This document shows, piece after piece, positions 33,975 through 42,747 of a stretch of 64,000 bases of DNA. The DNA is taken from positions 1 to 64,000 of the forward strand of contig DIUT01000042.1 in the NCBI GenBank assembly GCA_002423105.1. Direction: 5' to 3'. How positions within the stretch are numbered: position 1 is the stretch's first letter; each line of letters opens with the position of its first letter. This DNA is from Geobacter sp. UBA6151 (GTDB taxonomy: Bacteria > Desulfobacterota > Desulfuromonadia > Geobacterales > Pseudopelobacteraceae). Both the position numbers and the translations under genes were made by a program. The notes under the pieces are model-generated. The model was not told the origin of the DNA and ran no database searches. It saw only the letters and a list, made by a program, of their open reading frames with translations.

Positions 33975-35723
33975 CTACGCTTCACCGGCATGACGATGTA
34001 TGCCGTGTTTACGCATCCGCGCACGCAGGGTACTGGGATTGATGCCCAGCAGTTTAGCCGCTCCGTTTTTTCCCTCAATGCGCCAGGCGGTTTTATGGAG
34101 TACCTGCAGAATGTGGCTCTGCTCCAGTTCGGCCAGGGCTCTGACATCATCGTCAACTGTCTGTTCAGCGGATTTATTAAACGTATCAAAACGGTCCAGA
34201 ACCTGTAACACAGAACCCTGACTGATGATGACTGCCCGCTCAATGACACTTTCCAGCTCCCGGATGTTACCGGGCCAGTGATACTGCTGCAAGGCATGCA
34301 GGGTGTCACTGGTTACGGTGGTGATCTTCTTGCCAATTTTTTTGTTCATTTTATCCACAAAAAACTTTACCAGCAGCGGAATGTCTTCCTTGCGTTGCCG
34401 CAGTGGCGGGATGGTTATGGGAAAGACATTGAGGCGGTAGAACAGATCTTCACGGAAAGTTCCCTTGCGAATCTCTTCCTCCAGATTGCGGTTGCTGGCC
34501 GCAATAATCCGCACATCGATCTTGATGGTACGCGGACTGCCCAGCCGCTCGAATTCGCCATCCTGAATGACCCGCAGCAGTTTGCTTTGCAACTCAATCG
34601 GCATCTCGCCGATTTCGTCAAGAAAGACGGTGCCGCCGTCAGCCAGTTCAAAACGTCCGATCTGCCGGGCATGAGAGCCGGTAAACGCCCCTTTTTCCCG
34701 CCCGAACAGTTCGCTTTCAATGAGATTGCCCGGCAGCGAGGTGCAGTTGACCGTGATCATGGCCCGGTCCTTGCGGCTGCTGCTGCTGTGGATGGCGCGG
34801 GCTATAACCCCCTTGCCGGTGCCGGTCTCCCCCAGCAACAGGACCGTGGCATTCATCCGCGCCACCTGTTCCACCAGATGGAAGACCTGGGAGAGCGCCT
34901 TGCTTTGACCGATGATCTCGTCGAAGTTGTGTTGTTTCAGCTCGGCCTCTTCCTTCAGATAGATGTTCTCGGCCTGAAGCCGTTCTTTCAGGGCCTGTAT
35001 TTCGCTGAATGCCGCATGAAGATGTTCTTTTGCCTTTTTACGTTCCTCTATTTCATGGCTAAGCTTCTGGTTGGCGCCGGTCAGTTCTCTGGTCCGCTCC
35101 TGCACCGTCAACTCAAGGCCGTCATGGGCACTTTGCAGTTCTTCTTTCAAGCGCACGCTCAGCGTCGTATCAACAATCGAACAGAGGATACGCGCCTCAT
35201 TATCAGCGGTTTTTCCTATCCCCACACTCTGAAACAGACCATGTATCAGCGTGCCGTCGTTTTTCTTCAGCCTGATTTCAGCCTGCTGCATCTCCTTGTT
35301 TTGCACGGTCTGTGCAAGAAGCCCGGCAAAAGTTTCTCGGCCATCGGCATCGGCAACAAAACTGCTGAAAGGCTTCTTGATCAGCATTCGCCTCTCGACT
35401 CCCAGCAGGTGAGCACCGGTGATATTGACCTCCCGTATCCGTCCGGAAGCATCAAAGGTGAAATACCCCACCGGTGCAAAGTCATAGAGTTCTGAATACA
35501 TATTGCGCGACAACTCCAGTTCGTCCCTGGACTGGCGCAGTTCATCGTTCTGAATCTCCAGTTCGATCTGGTGCACTTCAAGTTCATGGACAAAGCGGTG
35601 CCGTTCGTTTTCCGACCAGGCCAACCGATCCTGCGGTGCCAGTTTTTTAAGCCGGTCATTGGCGCGCAGACGCAGTTCAGCGGCTTGCTGAAGGTTTTTT
35701 TTAACGTCTTTACTGACGGTCAT
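33975..35723 (-). CDS. Sigma-54-dependent activator with PAS domain (EBP1)
   Basis: 582 aa. An N-terminal coiled coil (about 1-70), one PAS domain (about 75-190, ELYDFAPVGYFTFDASGRIREVN), a second long coiled coil (about 190-275), then a sigma-54 AAA+ domain (about 285-515) with Walker A GETGTGKG, the sigma-54 contact loop GAFTGS, Walker B VFLDEIGEMP and the arginine region FREDLFYRLNVFPI, and a Fis-type helix-turn-helix (NGAAKLLGINPSTLRARMRKHGI). It lacks a receiver domain, so the signal enters by PAS or protein contact. It overlaps the CheB/CheR gene by 4 bases and is the last gene of the P9 operon. The AAA+ and DNA-binding parts are almost the same as in EBP2. Confidence 0.92.
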   Translation of the reverse strand: MTVSKDVKKNLQQAAELRLRANDRLKKLAPQDRLAWSENERHRFVHELEVHQIELEIQNDELRQSRDELELSRNMYSELYDFAPVGYFTFDASGRIREVNITGAHLLGVERRMLIKKPFSSFVADADGRETFAGLLAQTVQNKEMQQAEIRLKKNDGTLIHGLFQSVGIGKTADNEARILCSIVDTTLSVRLKEELQSAHDGLELTVQERTRELTGANQKLSHEIEERKKAKEHLHAAFSEIQALKERLQAENIYLKEEAELKQHNFDEIIGQSKALSQVFHLVEQVARMNATVLLLGETGTGKGVIARAIHSSSSRKDRAMITVNCTSLPGNLIESELFGREKGAFTGSHARQIGRFELADGGTVFLDEIGEMPIELQSKLLRVIQDGEFERLGSPRTIKIDVRIIAASNRNLEEEIRKGTFREDLFYRLNVFPITIPPLRQRKEDIPLLVKFFVDKMNKKIGKKITTVTSDTLHALQQYHWPGNIRELESVIERAVIISQGSVLQVLDRFDTFNKSAEQTVDDDVRALAELEQSHILQVLHKTAWRIEGKNGAAKLLGINPSTLRARMRKHGIHRHAGEA

Positions 35724-38344
35724 GGACTACCTCCGGCTTCAAGCAGACTTTTAAGCCGCGCGATCTCGTTGCGCAGTTCTGTTTCCAGGCGTTTGGCCCC
35801 GGTAATGTCAGTAAAGGTGATGACCAGCCCGCCGATAACATCCTCCATGGTGCGGTAGGGCATGATCCGCACCGAGAACCAACGGCCATCGGTGGTGGTG
35901 ATCTGTTTTTCGGAAAACACCAGCGTGCGCAACACCTCCTGCGCCTCGTCGGTCATCTGCGGGTACAGCAGGTCACTGGCAATGTCGGAAAGCGGCCGGC
36001 CCACATCACCGGGGAGCAGTTTGAACAGCTTGTCCGCCCCGCTGGTAAAGCGCCGTATATGGAGCTTGTTATCCAGAAACACGGTGACGATTTCCGTGCT
36101 GTTCAGCAGATTGCGCATATCGTTGTTCACCCGGGCCAGCTCCTCCAGCTTGGCCTGTTGCTCGGCGTTCACCGTTTGCAGTTCTTCGTTTAAGGACTGC
36201 ATCTCTTCCCGGGAGGTGGTCAACTCCTCATTGGTGGATTGCAACTCCTCGTTGGTGGACTGGAACTCTTCATTGGTTGAAACCAGTTCTTCATGGGCAG
36301 ACTGCATCTCCTCGCGGGTCGCCTGCAGCAGTTCACGGGCCTGTTTCAGTTCTTTCTCCAGTTCCAGAACCCGGTCACCGTCAACCACCGTCCCTTTTGA
36401 ACGGCGCGCTGTTTTCTTTTTAAGCGGTTCTACAACGTCGCTAAAGGCGATCATCACCATCCCTTTCAACGCTTCAGGTTCTTCAATGGCCCGGACCGTG
36501 AGGTCAACGGCCTGTCCGCCCTCCTCTCCTCCCAGCTTCAGCCCCTTGACCGTGATCGACCCTTTTTGGCGGACCACCTGTTGAAAGACGCTTCCCAACT
36601 CAAAGCGCAAGCCTTCCCGGGCCATGGCGTAAATATTCCAGTTGGCCTTGCCGGCCGCAGGTTCCAGGTACTTCCCGGTCCGCCCACTGATGTACAGGAT
36701 GTCGCCGTTACCGTTTACCAGCACGGCTGGTGGGGAAAATTGCTGCAAGAGCAGTTGGTCGGCCATGGACTGGAGATTGGCCACAGGCTTGACCTGCTGG
36801 AGCTCCTTCTGGACATCCGGCACTGTCAGGGGTAATGAGGCCAGGAACAGCGCCGGTTCGGCAAGACGGACCGATTCGCGCCGCTGAAAAAGCCGTGATT
36901 TGCTGTTCAACGGCTCAAAGAGGTCGGTAAAGGCGCCGGCCGCCTCGGCGCTTCCCAGCAGCAGGACACCGCCGGGGTTCAGACTGTAATAAAAGAGCGG
37001 CAGCAGTTTTTTCTGAAGTTCCGGGGTCAGATAGATCAGCAGGTTGCGGCAGATGAGAAGATCAAGCTTGGTAAAGGGCGGGTCCATGATCACGTTCTGG
37101 GTGGCAAAGGTCACCATCTCCCTGATTTCCTTCTTCACCCGGTAGCCGCGATCTTCTTTGGTGAAAAAACGGCTCAGCCGTTCAGCAGAAACATCAGCCT
37201 CGATATTGGGCAGATAGACCCCCTGGCGAGCCTTGTCAATGGCGTCCTCATCCAGGTCGGTGGCAAATATCTGCATGGTGAAACCGGCATGGGGACCGAG
37301 CTGCTCCAGGGCCTCCCTGAACACAATCGCCAGTGAATAGGCTTCCTCACCGGTGGAGCAGCCTGCCGACCAGGCCCGCAGCTGTACGCCGGGCTTGCGG
37401 TTGGCCAGAAGCGCCGGAATGGCTTCATTGCGCAGCAGCTCCCATGCTGCCGGGTCTCTGAAAAAGCTGGTAACGCCGATGAGCAGTTCCTTGAAAAGCA
37501 GTTCCAGCTCCTGGGAATTTTCCTGCAGATAGCGGACATAGGAAGCGATCCTGTCGATCTGGTGAATCCCCATGCGCCGTTCTATCCGCCGATAGACCGT
37601 GGTCTTTTTGTACAGCGAGAAGTCGTGGCCGGTTTTGGCGCGCAACAGAATCAGCACCTTTTCCAGGGCGCTCTTGTCCTTTTCATTCAGCGGCAAATCC
37701 GTCTTGGTGCTGATCAGGGGATGGCGGAGATAGGCAACAATCTTCAACGGCAACTCGTCAGCCGGGGCAACAACATCCGCCAGACCGGCGTCAATGGCGC
37801 TGCGGGGCATGCTGTCAAATCTGGCTGAAGCCGGAGTTTGCACCAGACAGAGTCCAGCTTTCTCCTTGATGGCCCGCAGTCCCATGGTACCATCAGAGCC
37901 CATGCCGGAAAGGATGACGCCGATGCTGTGTTCCTGCCGGTCTTCGGCAAGGGAGCGGAAGAAAAAATCGATGGGAAGGCGCAGGCCACGGGGCGTTACC
38001 GTTTCAAACAGATACAGCAGGCCATGCAGTATGGACATATCTCTGTTGGGCGGGATCACATAGACGGCGTCAGGCTTTACCTTCATCCGGTCCTGGGCCT
38101 GAAAAACTTGCATGCCGGTTGCACGCTGCAGCAGTTCCGGCATGATCCCCTTGTGGATCGGGTCAAGGTGCTGGACGATGACAAAAGCCATACCGCTTTG
38201 TTGCGGCACCTGCTTCAAAAAAAGCTCCAGCGCCTCAAGACCACCCGCAGAAGCGCCGATGCCGACAATGGGGAAAAGAGCGCATCCCTGGTGTTTCAGG
38301 GACCCCGATGGGGCTGGTATGTCCGGTTTTATCTGTTTTTTCAT
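35720..38344 (-). CDS. CheB-CheR-PAS fusion protein
   Basis: 874 aa. Order: a CheB methylesterase domain (about 20-215) with Ser in GASAGG, His in VQHLDP and Asp in SGMGSDGTMG; a CheR methyltransferase (about 230-500) with RDPAAWELL, the SAM-binding WSAGCSTGEEAYSLAI, FATDLDEDAIDKA and LLICRNLLIYL; a PAS-like region (about 540-640); a long coiled coil of repeated STNEELQSTNEEL type (about 660-745); and a final PAS domain (about 750-850). Such fusions are common in bacteria that use them outside chemotaxis. The 4-base overlap with EBP1 suggests it feeds that activator. No chemoreceptor gene lies nearby. Confidence 0.92.
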   Translation of the reverse strand: MKKQIKPDIPAPSGSLKHQGCALFPIVGIGASAGGLEALELFLKQVPQQSGMAFVIVQHLDPIHKGIMPELLQRATGMQVFQAQDRMKVKPDAVYVIPPNRDMSILHGLLYLFETVTPRGLRLPIDFFFRSLAEDRQEHSIGVILSGMGSDGTMGLRAIKEKAGLCLVQTPASARFDSMPRSAIDAGLADVVAPADELPLKIVAYLRHPLISTKTDLPLNEKDKSALEKVLILLRAKTGHDFSLYKKTTVYRRIERRMGIHQIDRIASYVRYLQENSQELELLFKELLIGVTSFFRDPAAWELLRNEAIPALLANRKPGVQLRAWSAGCSTGEEAYSLAIVFREALEQLGPHAGFTMQIFATDLDEDAIDKARQGVYLPNIEADVSAERLSRFFTKEDRGYRVKKEIREMVTFATQNVIMDPPFTKLDLLICRNLLIYLTPELQKKLLPLFYYSLNPGGVLLLGSAEAAGAFTDLFEPLNSKSRLFQRRESVRLAEPALFLASLPLTVPDVQKELQQVKPVANLQSMADQLLLQQFSPPAVLVNGNGDILYISGRTGKYLEPAAGKANWNIYAMAREGLRFELGSVFQQVVRQKGSITVKGLKLGGEEGGQAVDLTVRAIEEPEALKGMVMIAFSDVVEPLKKKTARRSKGTVVDGDRVLELEKELKQARELLQATREEMQSAHEELVSTNEEFQSTNEELQSTNEELTTSREEMQSLNEELQTVNAEQQAKLEELARVNNDMRNLLNSTEIVTVFLDNKLHIRRFTSGADKLFKLLPGDVGRPLSDIASDLLYPQMTDEAQEVLRTLVFSEKQITTTDGRWFSVRIMPYRTMEDVIGGLVITFTDITGAKRLETELRNEIARLKSLLEAGGSP

Positions 38345-38365
38345 AGGGATAACTATACCAGCTTC

Positions 38366-39124
38366 TTAAGAATCCGCCACCGGGTATTTTGTTGGGGCGC
38401 AAGCTACTCCTGTTTGCTTCCGGCAGACCAACACAATCTCATCCGCATCTGCTGCACTGATCAGCCCGTCAACAAATTCCAGTTTTTTTTGAAAAAACAG
38501 GCCAAGGGGCATCAGCAGCCTGTTGTAGCACCAGAGCGCTTCTTTCCGGAAATTCTCAAGCCACCACAAGCCAAAATTCACCAGACTTGGGCTGGAAGGC
38601 TGCATACCGTACACAGCGCTTTTCTTCAGTACCAGGCCATACATGGCCAGCATTCCCGTTAAATCATCAGGATCGTAGCGACGTACATGGCCCACGAGGT
38701 CGTCAAATTTTGTCCAGAGCCTGGCATGCAGGGGCACTGAAAATATAAAGACTCCATCTTCTTTCAGGACCCGGCTCACCTCTTCCAAAATCTGCCGGTC
38801 ATCATCGGCATGCTCAAGAAGATCAAAAGCGCAGACCAGCTCAAATTTATTATCCTTGAACGGCAGCCCGACACAGTCAGCCGCTGCTGCGATGGCGCCA
38901 TGGGCTGTCAATTGTGTGATCACCGGGGGACTGAGGTCTATGAAATAGGAACCTAAAAGCGGCAGACGCGGCCGCAGGCCGGGTCCCAACTCCAGGCGTC
39001 GCGGAGAAAGCCTCAGCAGCCCGGAAATCAGCGGCCAGGTATTGAAACAATCCGGTCGCGTAAGCTCGGTCCCTGACCAGAGTGCATCGTAAAAATGACG
39101 GTTTATGGCCGTGCTGTCATGCAT
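38366..39124 (-). CDS. SAM-dependent class I methyltransferase
   Basis: 252 aa. Methyltransferase core with a variant glycine motif LELGPGLRPRLPLLGSYFIDLSP, then GAIAAAADCVGLPFKDNKFELVCAFDLLEHADDDRQILEEVSRVLKEDGVFIFSVP, the motif II-III region of UbiE/COQ5-like enzymes. The C-terminus has a short hydrophobic segment. The start at 39124 has AGGGAG 8 bases upstream and overlaps the radical SAM gene by 8 bases; the longer frame to 39181 would overlap more. The substrate is unknown; coupling to the radical SAM gene suggests that both modify the same molecule, possibly a lipid. Confidence 0.85.
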   Translation of the reverse strand: MHDSTAINRHFYDALWSGTELTRPDCFNTWPLISGLLRLSPRRLELGPGLRPRLPLLGSYFIDLSPPVITQLTAHGAIAAAADCVGLPFKDNKFELVCAFDLLEHADDDRQILEEVSRVLKEDGVFIFSVPLHARLWTKFDDLVGHVRRYDPDDLTGMLAMYGLVLKKSAVYGMQPSSPSLVNFGLWWLENFRKEALWCYNRLLMPLGLFFQKKLEFVDGLISAADADEIVLVCRKQTGVACAPTKYPVADS

Positions 39125-40451
39125 GTTCAGGCTCCCTGAGACATTCCGGTGTGACGTCATCAGTATAGCCGGTGTCATCAAACTCCTTCAGGCGGTCGTT
39201 TGGTCCCTTGCGCAGGATGTTGTAAGCCAGGTTGGTCAAGCGCCGTCCCGGATTTTTGCGGATACGGGAAAAAATAGAACTCCAGCTATAGGAAGTTTTA
39301 CGCGCTTCCGCCCAGCCCCGGTAGAGCTGTTCCGGCGACATCAACTTCGGTCGGAAGACCACTTCTGAGTGGTTGTAACGGCTCCAATCCTTGTGCAACA
39401 GACGCCCCTCCTGCTCATATTGTTGAAAGAGCCCTGTTCCGGGATAGGGAGTGAGCAGGTTGAAGGTGGGCACACTGATGGAACAATCCTCAACAAAACG
39501 CAGGGTCTTTTCAAAGATGTCCGGGCCGTGATCGTCAAAACCGAAAATCAGGGAAGTTTCCAGGATGAGGCCGGCATCCCTGACCCGCTTCATCAGCTCG
39601 GCCTGGGGGGTCTGTCCCTTTGATTTTGCCAGCAATGAAAACGGTCCGCTTATGGACTCTATTCCGACAAAAAGACCGATACAACCGGAACGGGCCACCA
39701 GCTTGAGCAGTTCCCGGTCTTCGGCAAAGCGCAGACTTGTTTGAGAGCCCCAGCGTATTCCCAGCTCCGCCATCCCTTCCAGAATCGGCGTTGCCCTGGC
39801 CGGATCACCCAGCAGATTGTCATCCAGAAAGATCACCAGCTTGCGTGGAAAGGAGCGGATTTCCGCCAGCACATCGGCAGGATCGCGGTAACGGAAACGG
39901 TTTCCGAAATAGGGGGTGACCGTGCAAAATGAGCAGTTGTACGGACAGCCGCGGCTTGCCTGAAGTGTCTGGGTGGTGAGGTAGCGCTTGCCGTCCAGTA
40001 TCTCACGGCGTGACCAGGGGATATCCAGGCTATCGTGCGTCGGCAGGGGAGCGCGATACACCTTTTGTAGCCGGTTGGCCAGAAGATCATCCAGAAGCCC
40101 GGCCATGACCTGGTCTGCCTCGCCGATCACCACGGCATCGGCATGGGCAAGGGCTTCATCGGGCATGACCGTGGGATGCATCCCGCCCATGACGACCGGA
40201 ATCCCCTCTTTCTTCATCTGATCAGCGATTTCATAGGCCCGCACCGCCTGGTGGGTCATGGCGGTTATGCCCACAAGATCATACCCTTTGCCTGATGGAA
40301 CAGGTTCCTGACTTTCATCAATCAGGGTCACTTCCCAGTGACGTGGGATCAACGCAGCCACCTGCTGAAGCGAAAGCGAAGGTATCTGGAAATATTTGAC
40401 CCAGCCCGGTTTGTGCGTCGCCGGATAAATGAGCAAAAGACGGGGGCTCAT
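39117..40451 (-). CDS. B12-binding radical SAM protein
   Basis: 444 aa. An N-terminal cobalamin-binding Rossmann domain (about 1-140: LLLIYPATHKPGW, then VGITAMTHQAVRAYEIADQMKKEGIPVVMGGMHPTVMPDEAL) and a radical SAM core (about 160-370) with the CxxxCxxC cluster in GCPYNCSFCTVTPYFGNRFRYRDP. This is the layout of BchE/HpnJ-like enzymes acting on lipids and other hydrophobic or unreactive substrates. AAAGGA lies upstream of the ATG at 40451. It is the first gene behind promoter P9. Confidence 0.9.
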   Translation of the reverse strand: MSPRLLLIYPATHKPGWVKYFQIPSLSLQQVAALIPRHWEVTLIDESQEPVPSGKGYDLVGITAMTHQAVRAYEIADQMKKEGIPVVMGGMHPTVMPDEALAHADAVVIGEADQVMAGLLDDLLANRLQKVYRAPLPTHDSLDIPWSRREILDGKRYLTTQTLQASRGCPYNCSFCTVTPYFGNRFRYRDPADVLAEIRSFPRKLVIFLDDNLLGDPARATPILEGMAELGIRWGSQTSLRFAEDRELLKLVARSGCIGLFVGIESISGPFSLLAKSKGQTPQAELMKRVRDAGLILETSLIFGFDDHGPDIFEKTLRFVEDCSISVPTFNLLTPYPGTGLFQQYEQEGRLLHKDWSRYNHSEVVFRPKLMSPEQLYRGWAEARKTSYSWSSIFSRIRKNPGRRLTNLAYNILRKGPNDRLKEFDDTGYTDDVTPECLREPEHA

Positions 40452-40563
40452 GACATGGATTCCTTTTGTGCAGCGCTGTACCATGCGCGGCTTGACAGGT
40501 ATTCAGGCATGTATGTTTTCCTTTGTGCCGTCCACGGACAATAAGACGCATTTAATTACATCT

Positions 40564-40580
40564 ATCAAGGAACATGCCAG
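40564..40580 (-). promoter_or_regulatory. Sigma-54 promoter P9 (radical SAM ... EBP1 operon)
   Basis: Minus-strand CTGGCATGTTCCTTGAT: -24 TGGCATG and -12 TTGA, GA replacing GC. The start is predicted near 40554, with a leader of about 103 nt. This promoter controls the operon that ends with EBP1. Confidence 0.75.
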
Positions 40581-40606
40581 AAAGAGGCGACAGTATACCA
40601 GCAACG

Positions 40607-40619
40607 TAACGGTTTGATT
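40607..40619 (-). promoter_or_regulatory. IHF site of P9
   Basis: TAACGGTTTGATT matches YAAnnnnTTGATW exactly, 29 bp upstream of the -24 GG. Confidence 0.6.
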
Positions 40620-40678
40620 GCATGGAAAACAACAACAGGAATGGCAACGAGGGAAATCGGCTTTTCGCAACAAAACCC

Positions 40679-40710
40679 GTCATATTTGAAGCATCCACCA
40701 AATATGACAG
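40679..40710 (-). promoter_or_regulatory. Upstream activator site pair U9
   Basis: Half-sites GTCATATTTGAA (40679) and ACCAAATATGAC (40697), 18 bp apart and 101 bp upstream of the P9 GG. The two halves form a good inverted repeat of each other. Confidence 0.75.
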
Positions 40711-40809
40711 ATGGCAGACGGATTTACCGCAACATTTTCGAGGATTTTCAACTTCGGGGCTTAGGGAGCGGTATTGCAATTATACCGAGAGTGTTGAATA
40801 TTTCAGCAA

Positions 40810-40836
40810 GGGCGCATGCCATGCGCCCCTACAATA
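40810..40836. repeat. Short palindrome GGGCGCATG / CATGCGCCC
   Basis: A nine-base perfect inverted repeat with a one-base loop, ending in CCCCTAC as the GTAGGGGCG elements do. It lies 32 bp after the stop of EBP2 and may be a remnant of the same repeat family or its terminator. Confidence 0.5.
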
Positions 40837-40867
40837 ACCGGGAAATTTGTTTTCAATGTGCCTTCAT

Positions 40868-42268
40868 TTAGGCGTCCTCTGCAATAACAGTTTTCAGGTT
40901 TGTGTGTCTTGCGCTCCTGGTATGACGGTGTATGCCGTGTTTACGCATCCGGGCGCGCAGGGTGCTGGGATTGAGGCCCAGCAGGTGGGCCGCCCCGTTT
41001 TTACCCTCAATTCGCCAGGCGGCATTATTCAGCGCTTGCAGGATGTGGTTTTGCTCCAGTTCGGCCAGAGGGGTTGCTGGGTCATTATTCCCGGGGGCGT
41101 CATCATTCCCGGTCTGTTCAACCGCTTTAGCGAACGTATCAAAGCAGTCCAGCACCTGTAACACAGACCCTTTGGTGATGATAATCGCCCGCTCAATGAC
41201 ACTTTCCAGCTCACGGATATTACCGGGCCAGTGATACTGCTGCAGAGTCTTCAGCGTATCATCGGTTACGGTCGTGATCTTCTTGCCAATTTTTTTATTC
41301 ATTTTGCTGACAAAAAATTTCACCAGCAGCGGAATATCTTCCTTGCGCTGCCGCAGCGGCAGGATGTTTATGGGAAAGACATTGAGACGGTAGAACAGAT
41401 CTTCACGGAAGGTACCATTCTTGATCTCTTCCTCAAGATTCCGGTTGGTGGCCGCAATAATCCGCACATCGATCTTGATGGTGCGCGGACTGCCCAACCG
41501 CTCGAATTCGCCATCCTGAATGACCCGCAGCAGTTTGCTTTGCAGCTCAATGGGCATCTCGCCGATTTCGTCAAGAAAAACGGTGCCGCCATCAGCCAGT
41601 TCAAAGCGTCCGATCTGCCGGGCATGGGAGCCGGTAAACGCCCCTTTTTCCCGGCCAAACAGTTCGCTTTCAATCAGGCTGGCCGGTAGCGAGCTACAGT
41701 CTATGGTGATCATGGGCCGATCCTTGCGGCTGCTGCTTTTGTGGATGGCGCTGGCTATCACCCCCTTGCCGGTGCCGGTCTCTCCCAGCAGCAAGACCGT
41801 GGCATTCAACATGGCCACCATCTCCACCTGTTGGAATACCGGGGCAAGCCCCTGGCTTTGGCCGATGATTTCGTCAAAGTTGTGTTTCAGCCCGACCTCT
41901 TCCTGCAGATAGATGTTCTCGGCCTCAAGCCGGTCCTTCAAGAGCTGTATCTCGGTAAATGCAGCATACAGGGAGTCTTTGACCTTTTTGTGTTCCGCTA
42001 TTTCATGGGTAAGCTTCAGGTTGGCGCTAGTCAGTTGGCTGGTTCGCTCCTGAATGACCTGTTCAAGTTTTTCATGGATAAGGTGTAATGCGTCATTTTT
42101 CTTCCCCATCGCTACCTGTTGAACCTCAAGTTCATGCACCAGACTTTGTATGGATTCCGAAATTGGCAGAATAGCAGGAGAGGTCTGTTTTTCTGCGCTC
42201 AACGGTGCTTCCGCATCGCGGCTAACTTCAGTGGAATCCGGCAGTTTTTTGGTGGTGGTGATTGACAT
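40868..42268 (-). CDS. Sigma-54-dependent activator without PAS (EBP2)
   Basis: 466 aa. An N-terminal part that is only coiled coil (about 1-145, VHELEVQQVAMGKKNDALHLIHEKLEQVIQERTSQ), then a sigma-54 AAA+ domain with Walker A GETGTGKG, GAFTGS, VFLDEIGEMP and FREDLFYRLNVFPI, and a Fis-type helix-turn-helix (GAAHLLGLNPSTLRARMRKHGI). From the second coiled coil onward it is almost identical to EBP1, with long stretches also conserved at DNA level, which suggests a recent duplication followed by loss of the PAS domain. Without any sensor domain it may be constitutive, form mixed hexamers with EBP1, or be controlled by another protein. Confidence 0.9.
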   Translation of the reverse strand: MSITTTKKLPDSTEVSRDAEAPLSAEKQTSPAILPISESIQSLVHELEVQQVAMGKKNDALHLIHEKLEQVIQERTSQLTSANLKLTHEIAEHKKVKDSLYAAFTEIQLLKDRLEAENIYLQEEVGLKHNFDEIIGQSQGLAPVFQQVEMVAMLNATVLLLGETGTGKGVIASAIHKSSSRKDRPMITIDCSSLPASLIESELFGREKGAFTGSHARQIGRFELADGGTVFLDEIGEMPIELQSKLLRVIQDGEFERLGSPRTIKIDVRIIAATNRNLEEEIKNGTFREDLFYRLNVFPINILPLRQRKEDIPLLVKFFVSKMNKKIGKKITTVTDDTLKTLQQYHWPGNIRELESVIERAIIITKGSVLQVLDCFDTFAKAVEQTGNDDAPGNNDPATPLAELEQNHILQALNNAAWRIEGKNGAAHLLGLNPSTLRARMRKHGIHRHTRSARHTNLKTVIAEDA

Positions 42269-42564
42269 GATGCCTCTCCGTCTTGCAGTTCAAGCTCCAG
42301 TTACTTGACCCTGATTATATCCATAGAAATGTTGAGCAGCCCGCAATAACATCTTCTGAATGGTCCTGTCAATAGTGCTCAGACACATTTTACGCAGCCA
42401 CCCAAAGCGGCAAACATACCCCACAACAACAACCCACAACAGCCCACAACATACAACGGTTCCATAACATGGCACGGCCGGAAAGGCCGCGCAAACAGAG
42501 CCACCACCGACTATTATCAGTACAACCCACTGTTATCATGAATTAATTTTCAAAAACCAGTGTA

Positions 42565-42581
42565 TTGGCGAGCTATTTGCT
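42565..42581 (+). promoter_or_regulatory. Sigma-54 promoter P11 (surface protein operon)
   Basis: Plus-strand TTGGCGAGCTATTTGCT: GG-N10-GC with a perfect TTGCT -12 box. The start is predicted near 42592, with a leader of about 155 nt before the ATG at 42748. Only a poor activator half-site (CCATAACATGG, about 42462-42472) lies upstream, so control by the same activator is uncertain. Confidence 0.65.
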
Positions 42582-42747
42582 CATAGGCTGCATAACAGCC
42601 AAAATATATGATTCATACCAATTTCAGCGAAGGGAGGTGCAGGAGAACAAACCTCCAGATTTATGTGAGGAAGATGCAGTGCTTTGCCTGCTAACGGTTT
42701 GGAATAAATATCGAGTAGTTAATCAGTGAATTTTGAAAGGAGGTACT

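Noticed and set aside
34278..35495. Long open frame (405 codons) on the plus strand
   Set aside because: It lies wholly antisense to the activator gene; similar antisense frames occur across the other GC-rich genes and reflect codon bias.
35720..38344. Chemotaxis gene cluster
   Set aside because: No CheA, CheW, CheY partner or receptor genes in the window; context is a transcription activator operon.
42285..42298. GG-N10-GC element upstream of EBP2 on the minus strand
   Set aside because: The implied transcript would start only about 5 bases before the ATG, leaving no ribosome site, and no activator pair lies 100 bp upstream.
42290..42475. 61-codon minus-strand frame upstream of EBP2
   Set aside because: Low-complexity hydrophobic translation from a C/A-rich intergenic tract, without a ribosome site.
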